Part shown: positions 16,007-24,561 of the stretch, piece by piece
Numbering within the stretch: the first letter of the stretch is position 1
How the letters are laid out: each line of letters starts with the position of its first letter
NCBI RefSeq assembly: GCF_001595645.1
Contig: NZ_LNKT01000045.1
Coordinates: 1 to 64,000 of the forward strand
From: Sulfurovum riftiae
GTDB lineage: Bacteria; Campylobacterota; Campylobacteria; Campylobacterales; Sulfurovaceae
Length of the DNA: 64,000 nucleotides
Direction of reading: 5' to 3'
Notes under the pieces: generated by a model
What the model was told of the DNA's origin: nothing
The model's input: only the letters and a program-made list of their open reading frames with translations
The model's database searches: none
Made by a program: the position numbers and the translations under genes

Positions 16007-16678
16007 TTACCCTTTCAGTTTCTCTAAGGCTATTTTTGCAGCTTTCTGCTGCGCATCTTTCTTGCTTTTGCCTTTGGCCGAAGCAATGGTCCTGTTGTCA
16101 AGTATTACTGCGATCTCGAACTCTTTTTTATGGTCAGGCCCGGAAGAGCCGAGCATCTCATAGCTTGGGGTGACACCGTGTGTCGCCTGTGTCAGCTCCT
16201 GCAGGGCTGTCTTGTAATCTTTGGAGAGGCTCTGCAGATCGATCTTTGGATGGCACTCTTCAAGCAGCTTGATCGAGATCTCCTTGGCCGCATTCAGCCC
16301 CGCTTCAAGATAGACCGCACCGATGATCGCTTCAAAGGCATTGGAGAGCAGGGAGGGTTTGTCCCTTCCGTTGTTGTTCTCTTCTGCCAGTGAAAGGAAG
16401 ATGTAGGAGCCAAGGTCGATCTTGCGTGCCAGAAGGGTAAAGCCGCTTTCATTGACAAGTGAGGCTCTGATCTTGGAGAGGATTCCCTCGTCGGACTTGG
16501 GGAATTTCTTGAAGAGGTACTCGCCCACGATGAGGTCGAGTACCGCATCTCCCAGAAACTCAAGCCGCTCATTATTGTAAGGCTTTTTGTAACTTTTATG
16601 TGTCAAAGCCTCAATAATCAATTGCTTGTCTTTAAAGGTATAGTTCAGTCTTTTTTCAAGCTGACTGTAATCGTTCAT
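16007..16678 (-). CDS. rnc: Ribonuclease III
   Basis: Processes rRNA and structured RNAs. The 223-residue protein has the catalytic [14 protein letters not shown] helix (residues about 38-52) with its acidic residues, a second acidic site in [15 protein letters not shown], and a C-terminal double-stranded RNA-binding domain ([11 protein letters not shown] to [15 protein letters not shown]). The ATG at 16678 has AGGAAAG at normal distance and matches other family starts; an upstream in-frame ATG at 16708 is less likely. Confidence 0.95.
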   Translation of the reverse strand: MNDYSQLEKRLNYTFKDKQLIIEALTHKSYKKPYNNERLEFLGDAVLDLIVGEYLFKKFPKSDEGILSKIRASLVNESGFTLLARKIDLGSYIFLSLAEENNNGRDKPSLLSNAFEAIIGAVYLEAGLNAAKEISIKLLEECHPKIDLQSLSKDYKTALQELTQATHGVTPSYEMLGSSGPDHKKEFEIAVILDNRTIASAKGKSKKDAQQKAAKIALEKLKG

Positions 16679-16719
16679 CTTTTCTTTCCTTTGTTTTTGT
16701 ATTTCCATAGAATCCCGCC

Positions 16720-16741
16720 GGTCCCTGAGCCTGCCGAAGGG
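16720..16741. repeat. Dispersed-type short repeat between rnc and rnhA
   Basis: The 22 bases contain CCTGAGCCTGCCGAAGG, a variant of a short sequence (CCTTCGACAGGCTCAGG) that occurs as a dispersed intergenic repeat in many bacteria. It abuts the rnhA stop. Only one copy is seen in this window. Confidence 0.4.
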
Positions 16742-17185
16742 TTAATTGCCATTTTTGAACTTCTCTGCTTCATCGCGTGCCAGTTCGTCGCAGCGTTCAT
16801 TTTCAGGGTGTCCGTCGTGTCCGCGTACCCAGGTACCATGCACATTGTGCGGTGCTGCCGCTTCGATATAGGCTTTCCAGAGGTCGATGTTCTTGACCTT
16901 CTTGAAGTCTCTGCGTATCCATCCGTCCAGCCACTCGTTGATCGCTTTGACCACATAGGAGCTGTCGGAGACCACCTCTACATCACAGGGTTCCTTTAGC
17001 AGTTTCAGACCTTCAATGACACCCATAAGCTCCATCCGATTGTTCGTGGTATGTGCTTCTCCACCGGAGTACTCTTTGCGTTTGCCTTTGAACTCCAGTA
17101 TGCCGCCGTAGCCTCCGGGGCCGGGGTTTCCCAGGCTCGATCCGTCAGAGTAGAGAGTAATCTGTTTTCGGGCTTGCTTTTGCAA
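16742..17185 (-). CDS. rnhA: Ribonuclease HI
   Basis: Degrades RNA in RNA-DNA hybrids. The 147-residue protein carries the four catalytic carboxylates: D in LYSDGSSLGNPGPGGYG, E in NNRMELMGVIEGL, D in EVVSDSSYVV and D in HDGHPENERCDELA. It overlaps the 3' end of the LapB-like gene by 41 bases in another frame; alternative starts closer to the motif are not available, so the overlap is probably real. Confidence 0.95.
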   Translation of the reverse strand: MQKQARKQITLYSDGSSLGNPGPGGYGGILEFKGKRKEYSGGEAHTTNNRMELMGVIEGLKLLKEPCDVEVVSDSSYVVKAINEWLDGWIRRDFKKVKNIDLWKAYIEAAAPHNVHGTWVRGHDGHPENERCDELARDEAEKFKNGN

Positions 17186-18188
17186 TCTTTTCCTCCACTT
17201 CTACAGAGTTTATCGCCATACAGTTTGGACAGCGCTTGAATGAGACAGGGAAGCTCTGTTTACACTTTTTGCACAGGTAGGAGAAGAGAAGGTCTCCCTC
17301 CTCAAATCCGTTCTCTCTGGCCGTTGCCAGCATATCCACAGCGAATATCCCGCTCTCAAGTGTCGGTTTCTGCAGGTATCCCTTGGCATAATAGAGCGTG
17401 CTTAGCGTCTTATTGGATGTGATTATATCCAAATCGAGTTGTGAATTCGGTAAGAACCAGAGGATGTCTATGACCTCTTTGACACGCTTGGGATCGATGA
17501 TCTGCCAGGCAGTGGTCGTATCGAGCTTCAAGAGTGTATCGACGATCTGGCGGTAGAGTTTCGGCTCCTCTTCGAGGATCTTCTTGAGCTGTGCGACCTT
17601 CTCGTCCGTACTGAGTACTTTGTTGGAGGTCAGAGCGGAAAGTTCGAGGAATTTGCTCAGGGTATGGGTGTCTTCATTAAGGGTATTGAGCGGTTCGATG
17701 ATCTCCTGGGCCTTTTCATACTTGTGCATCATCTCATAGACGACACCGAGTTCGTAGAGTACTTTCGCATTTCTGGGACGCTTTCTGAGTATTTCTGTAT
17801 AGATCGAACGTGCACGTTCGAGAAAGCCGGCATGCAGGTAGGTATTTCCCAGCCGCTCCATCAGTTCCATCTTGGTCAGTTCATCCGAAATATTCTTGAT
17901 GATGTACAGATAGATGTTGATCGCTTTGTGGTATTCCCCGGAATTCTCAAAGGCTTTGGCCAGCAGGGTGAGCGGCTTGAACATATGGGATTCGAAGGGC
18001 ATATCCTCCGTATCCAAAGAGCACTCTGCACTGTCGAATTTCTCGAGGAACTTGAGGAGATGTCCCTCCTCTTTCTGTTGCTTGTAAAGCCCCCAGGCAT
18101 AGGTGACAACAGAGATGATCAGGGCAATGACAATGATCAGAAGTATGCTGAAAAGCGGGTCATTGTATGCCGGTAAAATAGTTTCCAA
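17145..18188 (-). CDS. LapB/YciM-like TPR protein with zinc ribbon
   Basis: A 347-residue protein with one N-terminal membrane helix (about 11-34), a cytoplasmic TPR array (residues about 70-200, for example GEYHKAINIYLYIIKN and GFLERARSIYTEILRKRPRN) and a C-terminal rubredoxin-type knuckle CKKC ... CPNC (about 308-324). This is the layout of LapB (YciM), which in E. coli controls LpxC turnover and LPS assembly. Whether the same is true here is unknown, as no LPS gene is nearby. It is transcribed divergently from dnaG. Confidence 0.75.
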   Translation of the reverse strand: METILPAYNDPLFSILLIIVIALIISVVTYAWGLYKQQKEEGHLLKFLEKFDSAECSLDTEDMPFESHMFKPLTLLAKAFENSGEYHKAINIYLYIIKNISDELTKMELMERLGNTYLHAGFLERARSIYTEILRKRPRNAKVLYELGVVYEMMHKYEKAQEIIEPLNTLNEDTHTLSKFLELSALTSNKVLSTDEKVAQLKKILEEEPKLYRQIVDTLLKLDTTTAWQIIDPKRVKEVIDILWFLPNSQLDLDIITSNKTLSTLYYAKGYLQKPTLESGIFAVDMLATARENGFEEGDLLFSYLCKKCKQSFPVSFKRCPNCMAINSVEVEEKIAKASPKTDYSLL

Positions 18189-18287
18189 ACGTTACCTTTG
18201 TTTCTATGGTGCAGTATCCATTTTTTGATATTGCAGTCTGTATTGAATGATGTAATGAAAAAATATGGTAGATTATATCAAATTAGA

Positions 18288-18293
18288 TATAAT
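18288..18293 (+). promoter_or_regulatory. TATAAT six bases before the dnaG ATG
   Basis: A perfect -10 hexamer ends six bases before ATG 18300 and there is no ribosome-binding site, suggesting leaderless initiation. The spacing equals that seen for the response regulator at 10370. Confidence 0.5.
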
Positions 18294-18299
18294 ACCGCT

Positions 18300-19949
18300 A
18301 TGATAGATAATGCCTCCATTGAATCCCTCAAGAACAGTATCGATATTGTCGACGTGGTCGGAAGTTTCATCGAGCTCAAGAAAGCCGGTGCGAACTATAA
18401 GGCCAACTGTCCTTTCCATGGGGAGAAGACCCCCTCATTCGTTGTCAGTCCGAGCAAACAGATCTACCACTGCTTCGGTTGCGGAGTGGGTGGGGACAGC
18501 ATCAAATTCGTGATGGAACTCGAAAAACTTTCCTACCCCGAAGCGATCGAAAAACTGGCATCTATGTTCAATTTTTCTCTCAATTATACCAAAGGTTCTT
18601 CGGACTATTCCGATGCCAAACGTGTGCTTGAAGCCATACAGACCTGGTATGTCAAGAATCTGGAGAACAACCCCGTAGCAAAACAATACCTGCTTGACAG
18701 AGGCATCGCGCAAAGCTCCATAGAACGTTTCGGTATCGGGTATGTGCCTGACGGCAATTCGGTCATTAATTTTCTCAACTCCGCACTGCTTCCCCTGCCC
18801 AAAGCGGTGGATGCGGGTATTATCGCTCAGGGAGAAGGCGGGCGTTACTATGCCCGTCTGGTCGAGCGTATCACCTTTCCCATCTTTTCAACGAGCGGAG
18901 CAGCTGTAGGGTTCGGGGGGCGTACCATCACCAACCATCCTGCCAAGTACATCAATTCGCCGCAGACGAAGCTCTTTAACAAATCACGTCTGCTTTACGG
19001 CTACGACCTGGCAAAAGAGAGTATTTACAAGAACAAGAAACTGATCGTCTGTGAAGGCTATCTGGATGTAGTGATGTTCCATCAGGCAGGCTTTACAGAA
19101 GCGGTCGCTACACTGGGTACGGCGTTGACCACCGAACACCTGCCCCTGCTGAGGAAAGGGGATCCGAAGATCATTCTGGCATATGACGGAGACAAAGCGG
19201 GTGTCGCTGCGGCACTAAAGGCGGCACAGATGCTGAGTGCTTCTGGTTTTGACGGTGGTGTGGTCCTCTTCCCTGACGGGCAGGACCCCGCCGACCTCAT
19301 TGCCAAAGGGCAGAGCGAAGCAGTGGCCAAACTGCTGCGTGAGGCCAAACCGCTGATCCCTTTTGTCCTGGAGAAGACGATCTATGCCTATGACCTGAAC
19401 GATCCGCGTGCCAAAGAAGCGGCATTCGGAGCAGCCAAACAGTTCCTTGGTGGATTGAGTCAGATCATCAAGGATGCCTACATCCCGATGGCCGCAACCC
19501 TTCTGGGTGTTTCTCCGGCACTGTTCGGGTCTCAGACACAGCCAAGCAGGGCCAGAGAGAGCTTCTCCCAGAAACGCGATGATGTGGCACAGCTGAGTAT
19601 TCTCAAGACTCTGTTGGAAAAACCCGAACTCATCGACTCGGTGCTCGACATCATCGATGTCAATATGTTCGGTGGTTATGCGGCAATGTTCTCCGCACTG
19701 ATCAATGGGGAGAAAGAACACCCCCATCTTATGGGCCTGGCGGTCGATGAGACCTTTCAGGTCATGGATGAAGCGGAACTGCAGGGGGTACTTCGGAGTT
19801 TCCTCATCAAGCATTATGATATGAAACTCAAGAATATCGTAGCGGACAAGACCATTCCCTTCGAGAAAAAAAGTTTCTTGATACGAAAGATCAAAACCGA
19901 TATAATCCCACGGCTCAAACGCGGAGAACTGGTTGCCTTTGACGGGTAG
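18300..19949 (+). CDS. dnaG: DNA primase
   Basis: Makes RNA primers at the replication fork. The 549-residue protein has the N-terminal CHC2 zinc finger (CPFHGEKTPSF ... YHCFGCG, residues about 37-61), the primase core and a TOPRIM domain (VCEGYLDVV with the catalytic Glu, LAYDGDKAG), then a helicase-binding C-terminal region that is shorter than in E. coli. A frame extension to 18198 is ignored because family proteins begin as here (SIESLKNSIDIVDVVG). It is divergent from the LapB-like gene. Confidence 0.96.
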   Translation: MIDNASIESLKNSIDIVDVVGSFIELKKAGANYKANCPFHGEKTPSFVVSPSKQIYHCFGCGVGGDSIKFVMELEKLSYPEAIEKLASMFNFSLNYTKGSSDYSDAKRVLEAIQTWYVKNLENNPVAKQYLLDRGIAQSSIERFGIGYVPDGNSVINFLNSALLPLPKAVDAGIIAQGEGGRYYARLVERITFPIFSTSGAAVGFGGRTITNHPAKYINSPQTKLFNKSRLLYGYDLAKESIYKNKKLIVCEGYLDVVMFHQAGFTEAVATLGTALTTEHLPLLRKGDPKIILAYDGDKAGVAAALKAAQMLSASGFDGGVVLFPDGQDPADLIAKGQSEAVAKLLREAKPLIPFVLEKTIYAYDLNDPRAKEAAFGAAKQFLGGLSQIIKDAYIPMAATLLGVSPALFGSQTQPSRARESFSQKRDDVAQLSILKTLLEKPELIDSVLDIIDVNMFGGYAAMFSALINGEKEHPHLMGLAVDETFQVMDEAELQGVLRSFLIKHYDMKLKNIVADKTIPFEKKSFLIRKIKTDIIPRLKRGELVAFDG

Positions 19950-19983
19950 TCAGAACTCCAAATTTACTTTTAAAGGAAATACT

Positions 19984-20265
19984 ATGGCAACAGCAAGTGC
20001 AAGACACATTCTGGTAAACGACGAAGCGTTCTGTAAAGAACTCAAAGAGAAGATCAACTCCGGTGAGATCACGTTTGAACAGGCAGCAAGAGAGAACTCT
20101 ACCTGTCCTTCAGGTGCAAATGGAGGAGAACTTGGTACTTTTTCTCAAGGGCAGATGGTGCCGGAGTTCGACAAAGTGGTTTTTAACGATGAAGTCGGTG
20201 TCGTACACGGCCCGGTGAAGACACAGTTCGGCTACCACCTGCTTGAAATAACAGAACGTTCGTAA
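19984..20265 (+). CDS. ppiC: Parvulin-type peptidyl-prolyl isomerase
   Basis: A 93-residue single-domain parvulin catalysing cis-trans isomerisation of prolyl bonds. ASARHILVNDEA, CPSGANGGELGTFSQGQMVPEFD and TQFGYHLLEI are the family motifs. It has no signal peptide, so it is cytoplasmic, like E. coli PpiC. AAAGGAAA precedes ATG 19984. The last 13 codons and the following hairpin are duplicated at 26970-27055, which marks the far end of an inserted block. Confidence 0.93.
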   Translation: MATASARHILVNDEAFCKELKEKINSGEITFEQAARENSTCPSGANGGELGTFSQGQMVPEFDKVVFNDEVGVVHGPVKTQFGYHLLEITERS

Positions 20266-20309
20266 AAGTTACGTAAGATGGGTAATGTTTTATCCATCTT
20301 ATGCTAAAA
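20224..20309 (+). repeat. 86-bp direct repeat, left copy (ppiC 3' end)
   Basis: The last 42 coding bases of ppiC, its hairpin and the following TGCTAAAA are repeated at 26970-27055 in the same orientation, 79 of 86 positions identical by hand alignment with no gaps. Of the differences inside the coding part, all but one are silent (I to V). The two copies bracket about 6.7 kb of accessory genes. Confidence 0.9.
20274..20301 (+). terminator. Hairpin after ppiC
   Basis: TAAGATGG (20274-20281) pairs with CCATCTTA (20294-20301). No T run follows, so termination is likely but not certain. The same hairpin is present in the duplicate at 27020-27047. Confidence 0.5.
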
Positions 20310-20344
20310 CCGCGTTAACTCAAAATAACCATCATTCTGAAATA

Positions 20345-21313
20345 TTAGAAGCTCATGGCCAGCCCAAGAGCAAAGCCTGAAACATTTTCACCGAAGGTGT
20401 ATCGGCAGAGAATTCTTGTCCGGGTGATGAAAACAGGGTAGTCACTTGAATCCAGCTCCAGACCAACACCAAGTGTGGTAAGGTAGTTAAAGTCAAGTGC
20501 ATCCCGTTGCGGGCCGAAAAAGGTGGTATTGCTCGCTTCCAGGACATACCGTAAGGGATTGTTGAGCATAGTTAGGCCTGTAAGGGCACGCCAGCGTGTC
20601 CACAGACTTGCCACACTTGCAGTTGATGACCCTTCTATAGAATTGTATTCTGATCCAAAACTTCTTAACTGTATATTGCTGTAGCGTAATTCCACATCGA
20701 CTTCATAATCTTCTCTATAGTGTTCCCAGTCAAGCATAATGGAAGCACCCAGACCATACGCATTCATCCTGCCTCTATGCAGGAACTCCAGATAGTCCGG
20801 GTCAATATCCGTATTGTTCTCAAGGTAGTAGCCCAAAATAGATGCATCGCTTTCAATACGTCCCAGTGTAAAATTAAAGATGGGCCTGAGTTTGAGTTCT
20901 CTGTTCTCGGTCAATGGGAAATCCCACCCTATACCGCCCGTAAGGGAGAAACTGTTCCATTTGACCGGGATGTTCAATTTTCTGTCATTGTCAATAAAGG
21001 TCGGTGAATATCGTGAATATCCGGCAGTACCTTCGAGATACAAAGGAAAGTCCTGGCTGATCGTGAAGCCTCCACCAACCGTTGTCTGCTTTAGACTGGT
21101 ATCATTGCTTTGTCCACCGTTGATAGAGAGTGAACTTGTGGTCACATCGGGGAGAACAGTAAAACTCATAAGTGTAAGAATGCCGTCTTTATGGGATTTT
21201 ATTCGGGAAGGAAGATCGATCCTGTCAGCAGCCAAAGCTGAGGCTGAAAACAGGATAGATACTATTAACGTAGATCGTCTAAAGAGATTTTTTATTTGTA
21301 TATACTCTTTCAC
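20345..21313 (-). CDS. Outer-membrane beta-barrel protein of the inserted block
   Basis: A 322-residue protein with a signal peptide (hydrophobic LIVSILFSASALAAD) and repeated amphipathic strands separated by acidic turns, ending LALGLAMSF with the terminal Phe typical of outer-membrane barrels. I do not recognise the family with certainty; it resembles solitary autotransporter-like barrels. The start is a GTG at 21313 with poor ribosome-site context, but no ATG is available in frame. It lies 21 bases after the small secreted protein gene and is probably co-transcribed with it. Confidence 0.65.
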   Translation of the reverse strand: MKEYIQIKNLFRRSTLIVSILFSASALAADRIDLPSRIKSHKDGILTLMSFTVLPDVTTSSLSINGGQSNDTSLKQTTVGGGFTISQDFPLYLEGTAGYSRYSPTFIDNDRKLNIPVKWNSFSLTGGIGWDFPLTENRELKLRPIFNFTLGRIESDASILGYYLENNTDIDPDYLEFLHRGRMNAYGLGASIMLDWEHYREDYEVDVELRYSNIQLRSFGSEYNSIEGSSTASVASLWTRWRALTGLTMLNNPLRYVLEASNTTFFGPQRDALDFNYLTTLGVGLELDSSDYPVFITRTRILCRYTFGENVSGFALGLAMSF

Positions 21314-21334
21314 AATAGTCTTAAATCAATCTGC

Positions 21335-21634
21335 TTAAATAACTGATTTAATAGCACTTTTTGTAATAGACTTTTCTACACCGGTTTTGTCTTTTACATG
21401 ACCTGCTGCTGCATCGATAGCCTGGTCTTTCATGGAAGCTGATTCTTCTTTTTTCTCAGTTGCGTTATTTTCAGATTTTGCTTGAGTAGCTGTTGCTTTG
21501 GTTACTTCACTGCTTACAGCTTTTGTCGCTTCTTTTTTAACGTGATCAGTAGCTGCTTTTGTTGCCATATCTGTCATCATATCTGCAAAAAGTGCTGTTG
21601 ATGCGATAAGTGAAATGAAAATGAATTTTTTCAT
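21335..21634 (-). CDS. Small secreted Ala/Lys-rich protein
   Basis: A 99-residue protein: signal peptide (MKKFIFISLIASTALFA), then a hydrophilic helix-forming region rich in Ala, Lys, Thr and Glu (TDHVKKEATKAVSSEVTK, NNATEKKEES) with no cysteine. It resembles small periplasmic helical proteins but has no known function. AAGGAAC precedes the ATG. It is the first gene of a two-gene minus-strand unit with the beta-barrel protein. Confidence 0.65.
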   Translation of the reverse strand: MKKFIFISLIASTALFADMMTDMATKAATDHVKKEATKAVSSEVTKATATQAKSENNATEKKEESASMKDQAIDAAAGHVKDKTGVEKSITKSAIKSVI

Positions 21635-21818
21635 GTTGTTGTTCCTTTAGTATTGTTTTGATTTTTGTGTACTATATATTAAAGAGATATCATAATAGCT
21701 AAATGGTAAGAGCAGGATTTATTAGATTTCCGACAATATGTATAATATCATGTATCCAAGATTTTGAAATGGTATTATCTGTTCAAATATTCAAGGAAGA
21801 GTAGCAACTACTGTTATT

Positions 21819-22775
21819 TTACTTTCTTTTCCGAAGGGTCTCAGAAGCTGTTTCTCCAAATATTTTTTTATATTCACTTCCAAAATAGCCCATCTGTATA
21901 AAACCGTTTTTCATTGCGATATCCCCTATATTTTCAGCGATGGATTCATCTGTATGAAGAAGATGATTTCGTATAAGATGGAGACGGTGTATCTTGAGGT
22001 AGGCGTAAGGGGCGATACCAAAGTGTTTTTTGAAGATCCTCTCGACAGTCCGTTCACTTTTCCCTGTCAATGCAGTAAGTTCTATCATCTGAAAGGGCTG
22101 ATCGGCATTCTCTTTTAAATACGTGAGGATCTTTTTTGAAAGAAGAAATGATTCATCTCTTTTCAAATGGCTAACATCATTGATCTGATCGAGCGCATTT
22201 GCATAAATGGCCAGAATATGATGATAGAGCAATTCTGTATTTATCTGTGCTATTTTTTCATTATTTCCTTTTTCCAGATAGTGCAATATCCCGCCAAGTT
22301 TATAAGAAAGCTCTTTTTGTGTTTTTTTGTTGAAATGAAGCACTTTGTTATTATCTTTTTCCAGCGTAATACCCAGCTTGAGCAGATCCTCACGTTTGAA
22401 CTGAAAAGAGGACCAGTGTGTACCTGCCGTAATAGAGGATGCAAGCGTACCTCCTTCATCCCCCATCATGATATTATGCTTTTGAAGAGTGTTCCTGTTA
22501 AAAATAGACGCCTCTTTGCTGTCATGTATAAAACCAAATGTCATATTGTTCGGGGAGATCGTACCTTCTGTCAGTATGGCATTAGAGTAGCGGGAACTGT
22601 CGAGTATGCCTTTGCCAATAGTGGCATGGAACATATCTGCCTGAAAAGAACCTTTGCCTACCTGATGCAGGTCGAAGTCAGCTCCTTTGATGACATCACG
22701 CAGGAGATCACTGTCAAAACAGGTGAGGGTCTGTTTCTGTATAGGTGACAGATCCAGGTCTAAGGTATTAGGCAT
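21819..22775 (-). CDS. AraC-family transcriptional regulator
   Basis: A 318-residue regulator with an N-terminal sensing domain of unknown ligand (about 1-215) and a C-terminal double helix-turn-helix of the AraC/XylS type (LTALTGKSERTVERIFKKHFG, then GDIAMKNGFIQMGYFGSEYKKIFGETASE). GAGGA upstream favours ATG 22775 over the in-frame ATG at 22793. It is divergent from the sulfatase gene with about 125 bases between, the usual place for a pathway-specific activator, so it probably controls the sulfatase-channel-porin operon (inference). The gene looks more AT-rich than its housekeeping neighbours. Confidence 0.85.
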   Translation of the reverse strand: MPNTLDLDLSPIQKQTLTCFDSDLLRDVIKGADFDLHQVGKGSFQADMFHATIGKGILDSSRYSNAILTEGTISPNNMTFGFIHDSKEASIFNRNTLQKHNIMMGDEGGTLASSITAGTHWSSFQFKREDLLKLGITLEKDNNKVLHFNKKTQKELSYKLGGILHYLEKGNNEKIAQINTELLYHHILAIYANALDQINDVSHLKRDESFLLSKKILTYLKENADQPFQMIELTALTGKSERTVERIFKKHFGIAPYAYLKIHRLHLIRNHLLHTDESIAENIGDIAMKNGFIQMGYFGSEYKKIFGETASETLRKRK

Positions 22776-22901
22776 TTTACTCTTTTTCCTCATAAAATTT
22801 TTGAATACAAAATATGTATAAATGACGGAAATCTAATAAATTATACTCATATTTTTTATAGATACACTTTACTATCAATAATTATATCAAAGGATAAAAA
22901 T

Positions 22902-24443
22902 ATGAAAAAGAGTACAAAGTTTCTACTTGCTTTGGGGTTAGGTCTTGCAGTAGCAATGCCAACGCAGGTGATGGCAAAAAAACCAAATATTTTGGTTATC
23001 TGGGGAGATGATATCGGGCAGTCGAATATCAGTTACTTTACCCATGGACTGATGGGGTATCAAACCCCCAATATAGACAGTATTGCACAGGCAGGTATGA
23101 CGTTTACAGATTATTACGGTGAACAGTCATGTACAGCAGGTCGTTCAACATTTATTATGGGGCAGAGTGTTCTGCGTACAGGACTTTCCAAAGTGGGTGT
23201 TCCCGGAGCCGATGAAGGTATGCGTATCGAAGACCCGACCATAGCAGGTCTGCTTAAAGCTGAGGGGTATGCCACAGGACAGTTTGGTAAAAACCACCTT
23301 GGTGACAAAGATGAAATGCTTCCGACAAATAACGGTTTTGATGAATTTTACGGAAACCTATATCACCTCAATGCGGAAGAGGAGCCTGAGAATTTAGATT
23401 ATCCGAAAGATCCGGCGTTTAAAAAGAGATTTGGTCCCAGAGGAGTGATCCACTCATTTGCAGACGGGAAAATAGAAGATACAGGACCTTTAACAAAAAA
23501 ACGTATGGAAACTGTGGATGATGAGACCGTTGCCGCAGCTTTGGACTTTATGGAACGCCAGGTCAAAGCAGATAAGCCTTTCTTCATCTGGTGGAGTGGT
23601 ACACGTATGCATTTCAGAACCCATGTGAAGAAAGAACTGAGAGGTATCTCCGGACAGGATGAGTATTCTGATGGGATGGTAGAGCATGACAGACATATTG
23701 GACTTTTCCTTAAAAAGCTTGATGATCTGAAAATAGCGGACAATACCATCGTATTTTACTCTACAGACAATGGCCCGCACATGAATACCTGGCCGGATGC
23801 CGGAATGACACCTTTCAGATCTGAGAAAAACACGAACTGGGAAGGTGGATGGAGAGTCCCTGCTATGGTTAAATGGCCGGGTCACATCAAACCCGGAACA
23901 TGGTCAAACGAGATCATGCACCATATGGACTGGTTGCCGACATTCCTGGCGGCTGCCGGAAATGACCACATCAAAGAAGACCTTATAAAAGGTGGTGTAA
24001 AAGCGATAAACCGTGAATACAAAGTACACCTTGACGGGTATAACTTTTTACCATACCTGACAGGTGAAGCGAAAAAGGGTCCACGTAAAGAGATCATTTA
24101 CTTTACAGATGATGGTGACTGTGCAGCGGTACGTTACGGTGACTGGAAAGCAACATTCCTGGAGCAAAAACATGATGCCGGCTTTAGAGCATGGATGGAA
24201 CCATTCACTGAACTTAGAGTGCCACTCATTGAGAATCTTCGTAGAGACCCGTATGAGCGTGCGATGTTGACGTCAAATACTTACTATGACTGGATGCTTG
24301 ACCGTGTCTTTATGTTGTATGGTGCAAAAGTCATTGTAGGTGACTTCCTTAAAACCTTTAAAGAATTCCCGCCAAGACAGGAAGCTGCATCATTTAATCT
24401 AGGTGATGTGATGAAGAAAATGTCGGCACCTACTGCAAAGTAG
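22902..24443 (+). CDS. Exported arylsulfatase-family protein
   Basis: A 513-residue sulfatase with signal peptide (LLALGLGLAVAMPTQVMA) for periplasmic location. Metal-binding Asp pair D36-D37 in IWGDDIGQ, and the catalytic C77-T-A-G-R81 in EQSCTAGRSTFIMGQ: this C-x-A-x-R form is converted to formylglycine in type I sulfatases, needing a maturase not seen here. GYATGQFGKNHLGD and YSTDNGPH are further family motifs. It would release sulfate from organic sulfate esters; the substrate is unknown. First gene of an operon-like run with MscS and an outer-membrane protein. A fragment of a second sulfatase remains at 26922. Confidence 0.92.
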   Translation: MKKSTKFLLALGLGLAVAMPTQVMAKKPNILVIWGDDIGQSNISYFTHGLMGYQTPNIDSIAQAGMTFTDYYGEQSCTAGRSTFIMGQSVLRTGLSKVGVPGADEGMRIEDPTIAGLLKAEGYATGQFGKNHLGDKDEMLPTNNGFDEFYGNLYHLNAEEEPENLDYPKDPAFKKRFGPRGVIHSFADGKIEDTGPLTKKRMETVDDETVAAALDFMERQVKADKPFFIWWSGTRMHFRTHVKKELRGISGQDEYSDGMVEHDRHIGLFLKKLDDLKIADNTIVFYSTDNGPHMNTWPDAGMTPFRSEKNTNWEGGWRVPAMVKWPGHIKPGTWSNEIMHHMDWLPTFLAAAGNDHIKEDLIKGGVKAINREYKVHLDGYNFLPYLTGEAKKGPRKEIIYFTDDGDCAAVRYGDWKATFLEQKHDAGFRAWMEPFTELRVPLIENLRRDPYERAMLTSNTYYDWMLDRVFMLYGAKVIVGDFLKTFKEFPPRQEAASFNLGDVMKKMSAPTAK

Positions 24444-24460
24444 ACCTGACATACACCTAT

Positions 24461-24500
24461 GATTTCAGGGGGGGAGTATTACTCCTTTGAAGTCATTTTT
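24461..24500 (+). terminator. Hairpin between the sulfatase and mscS-like genes
   Basis: GATTTCA...GGAGT (24461-24478) pairs with ACTCC...TGAAGTC (24481-24494), and ATTTTT follows. It may attenuate rather than end the transcript, as the next two genes lie in the same direction. Confidence 0.6.
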
Positions 24501-24561
24501 CTATTTTAAGTGTATTGAGATGCTTTTAAAATAAAAAATATATGAAGAAAGAGAGAAAAAA

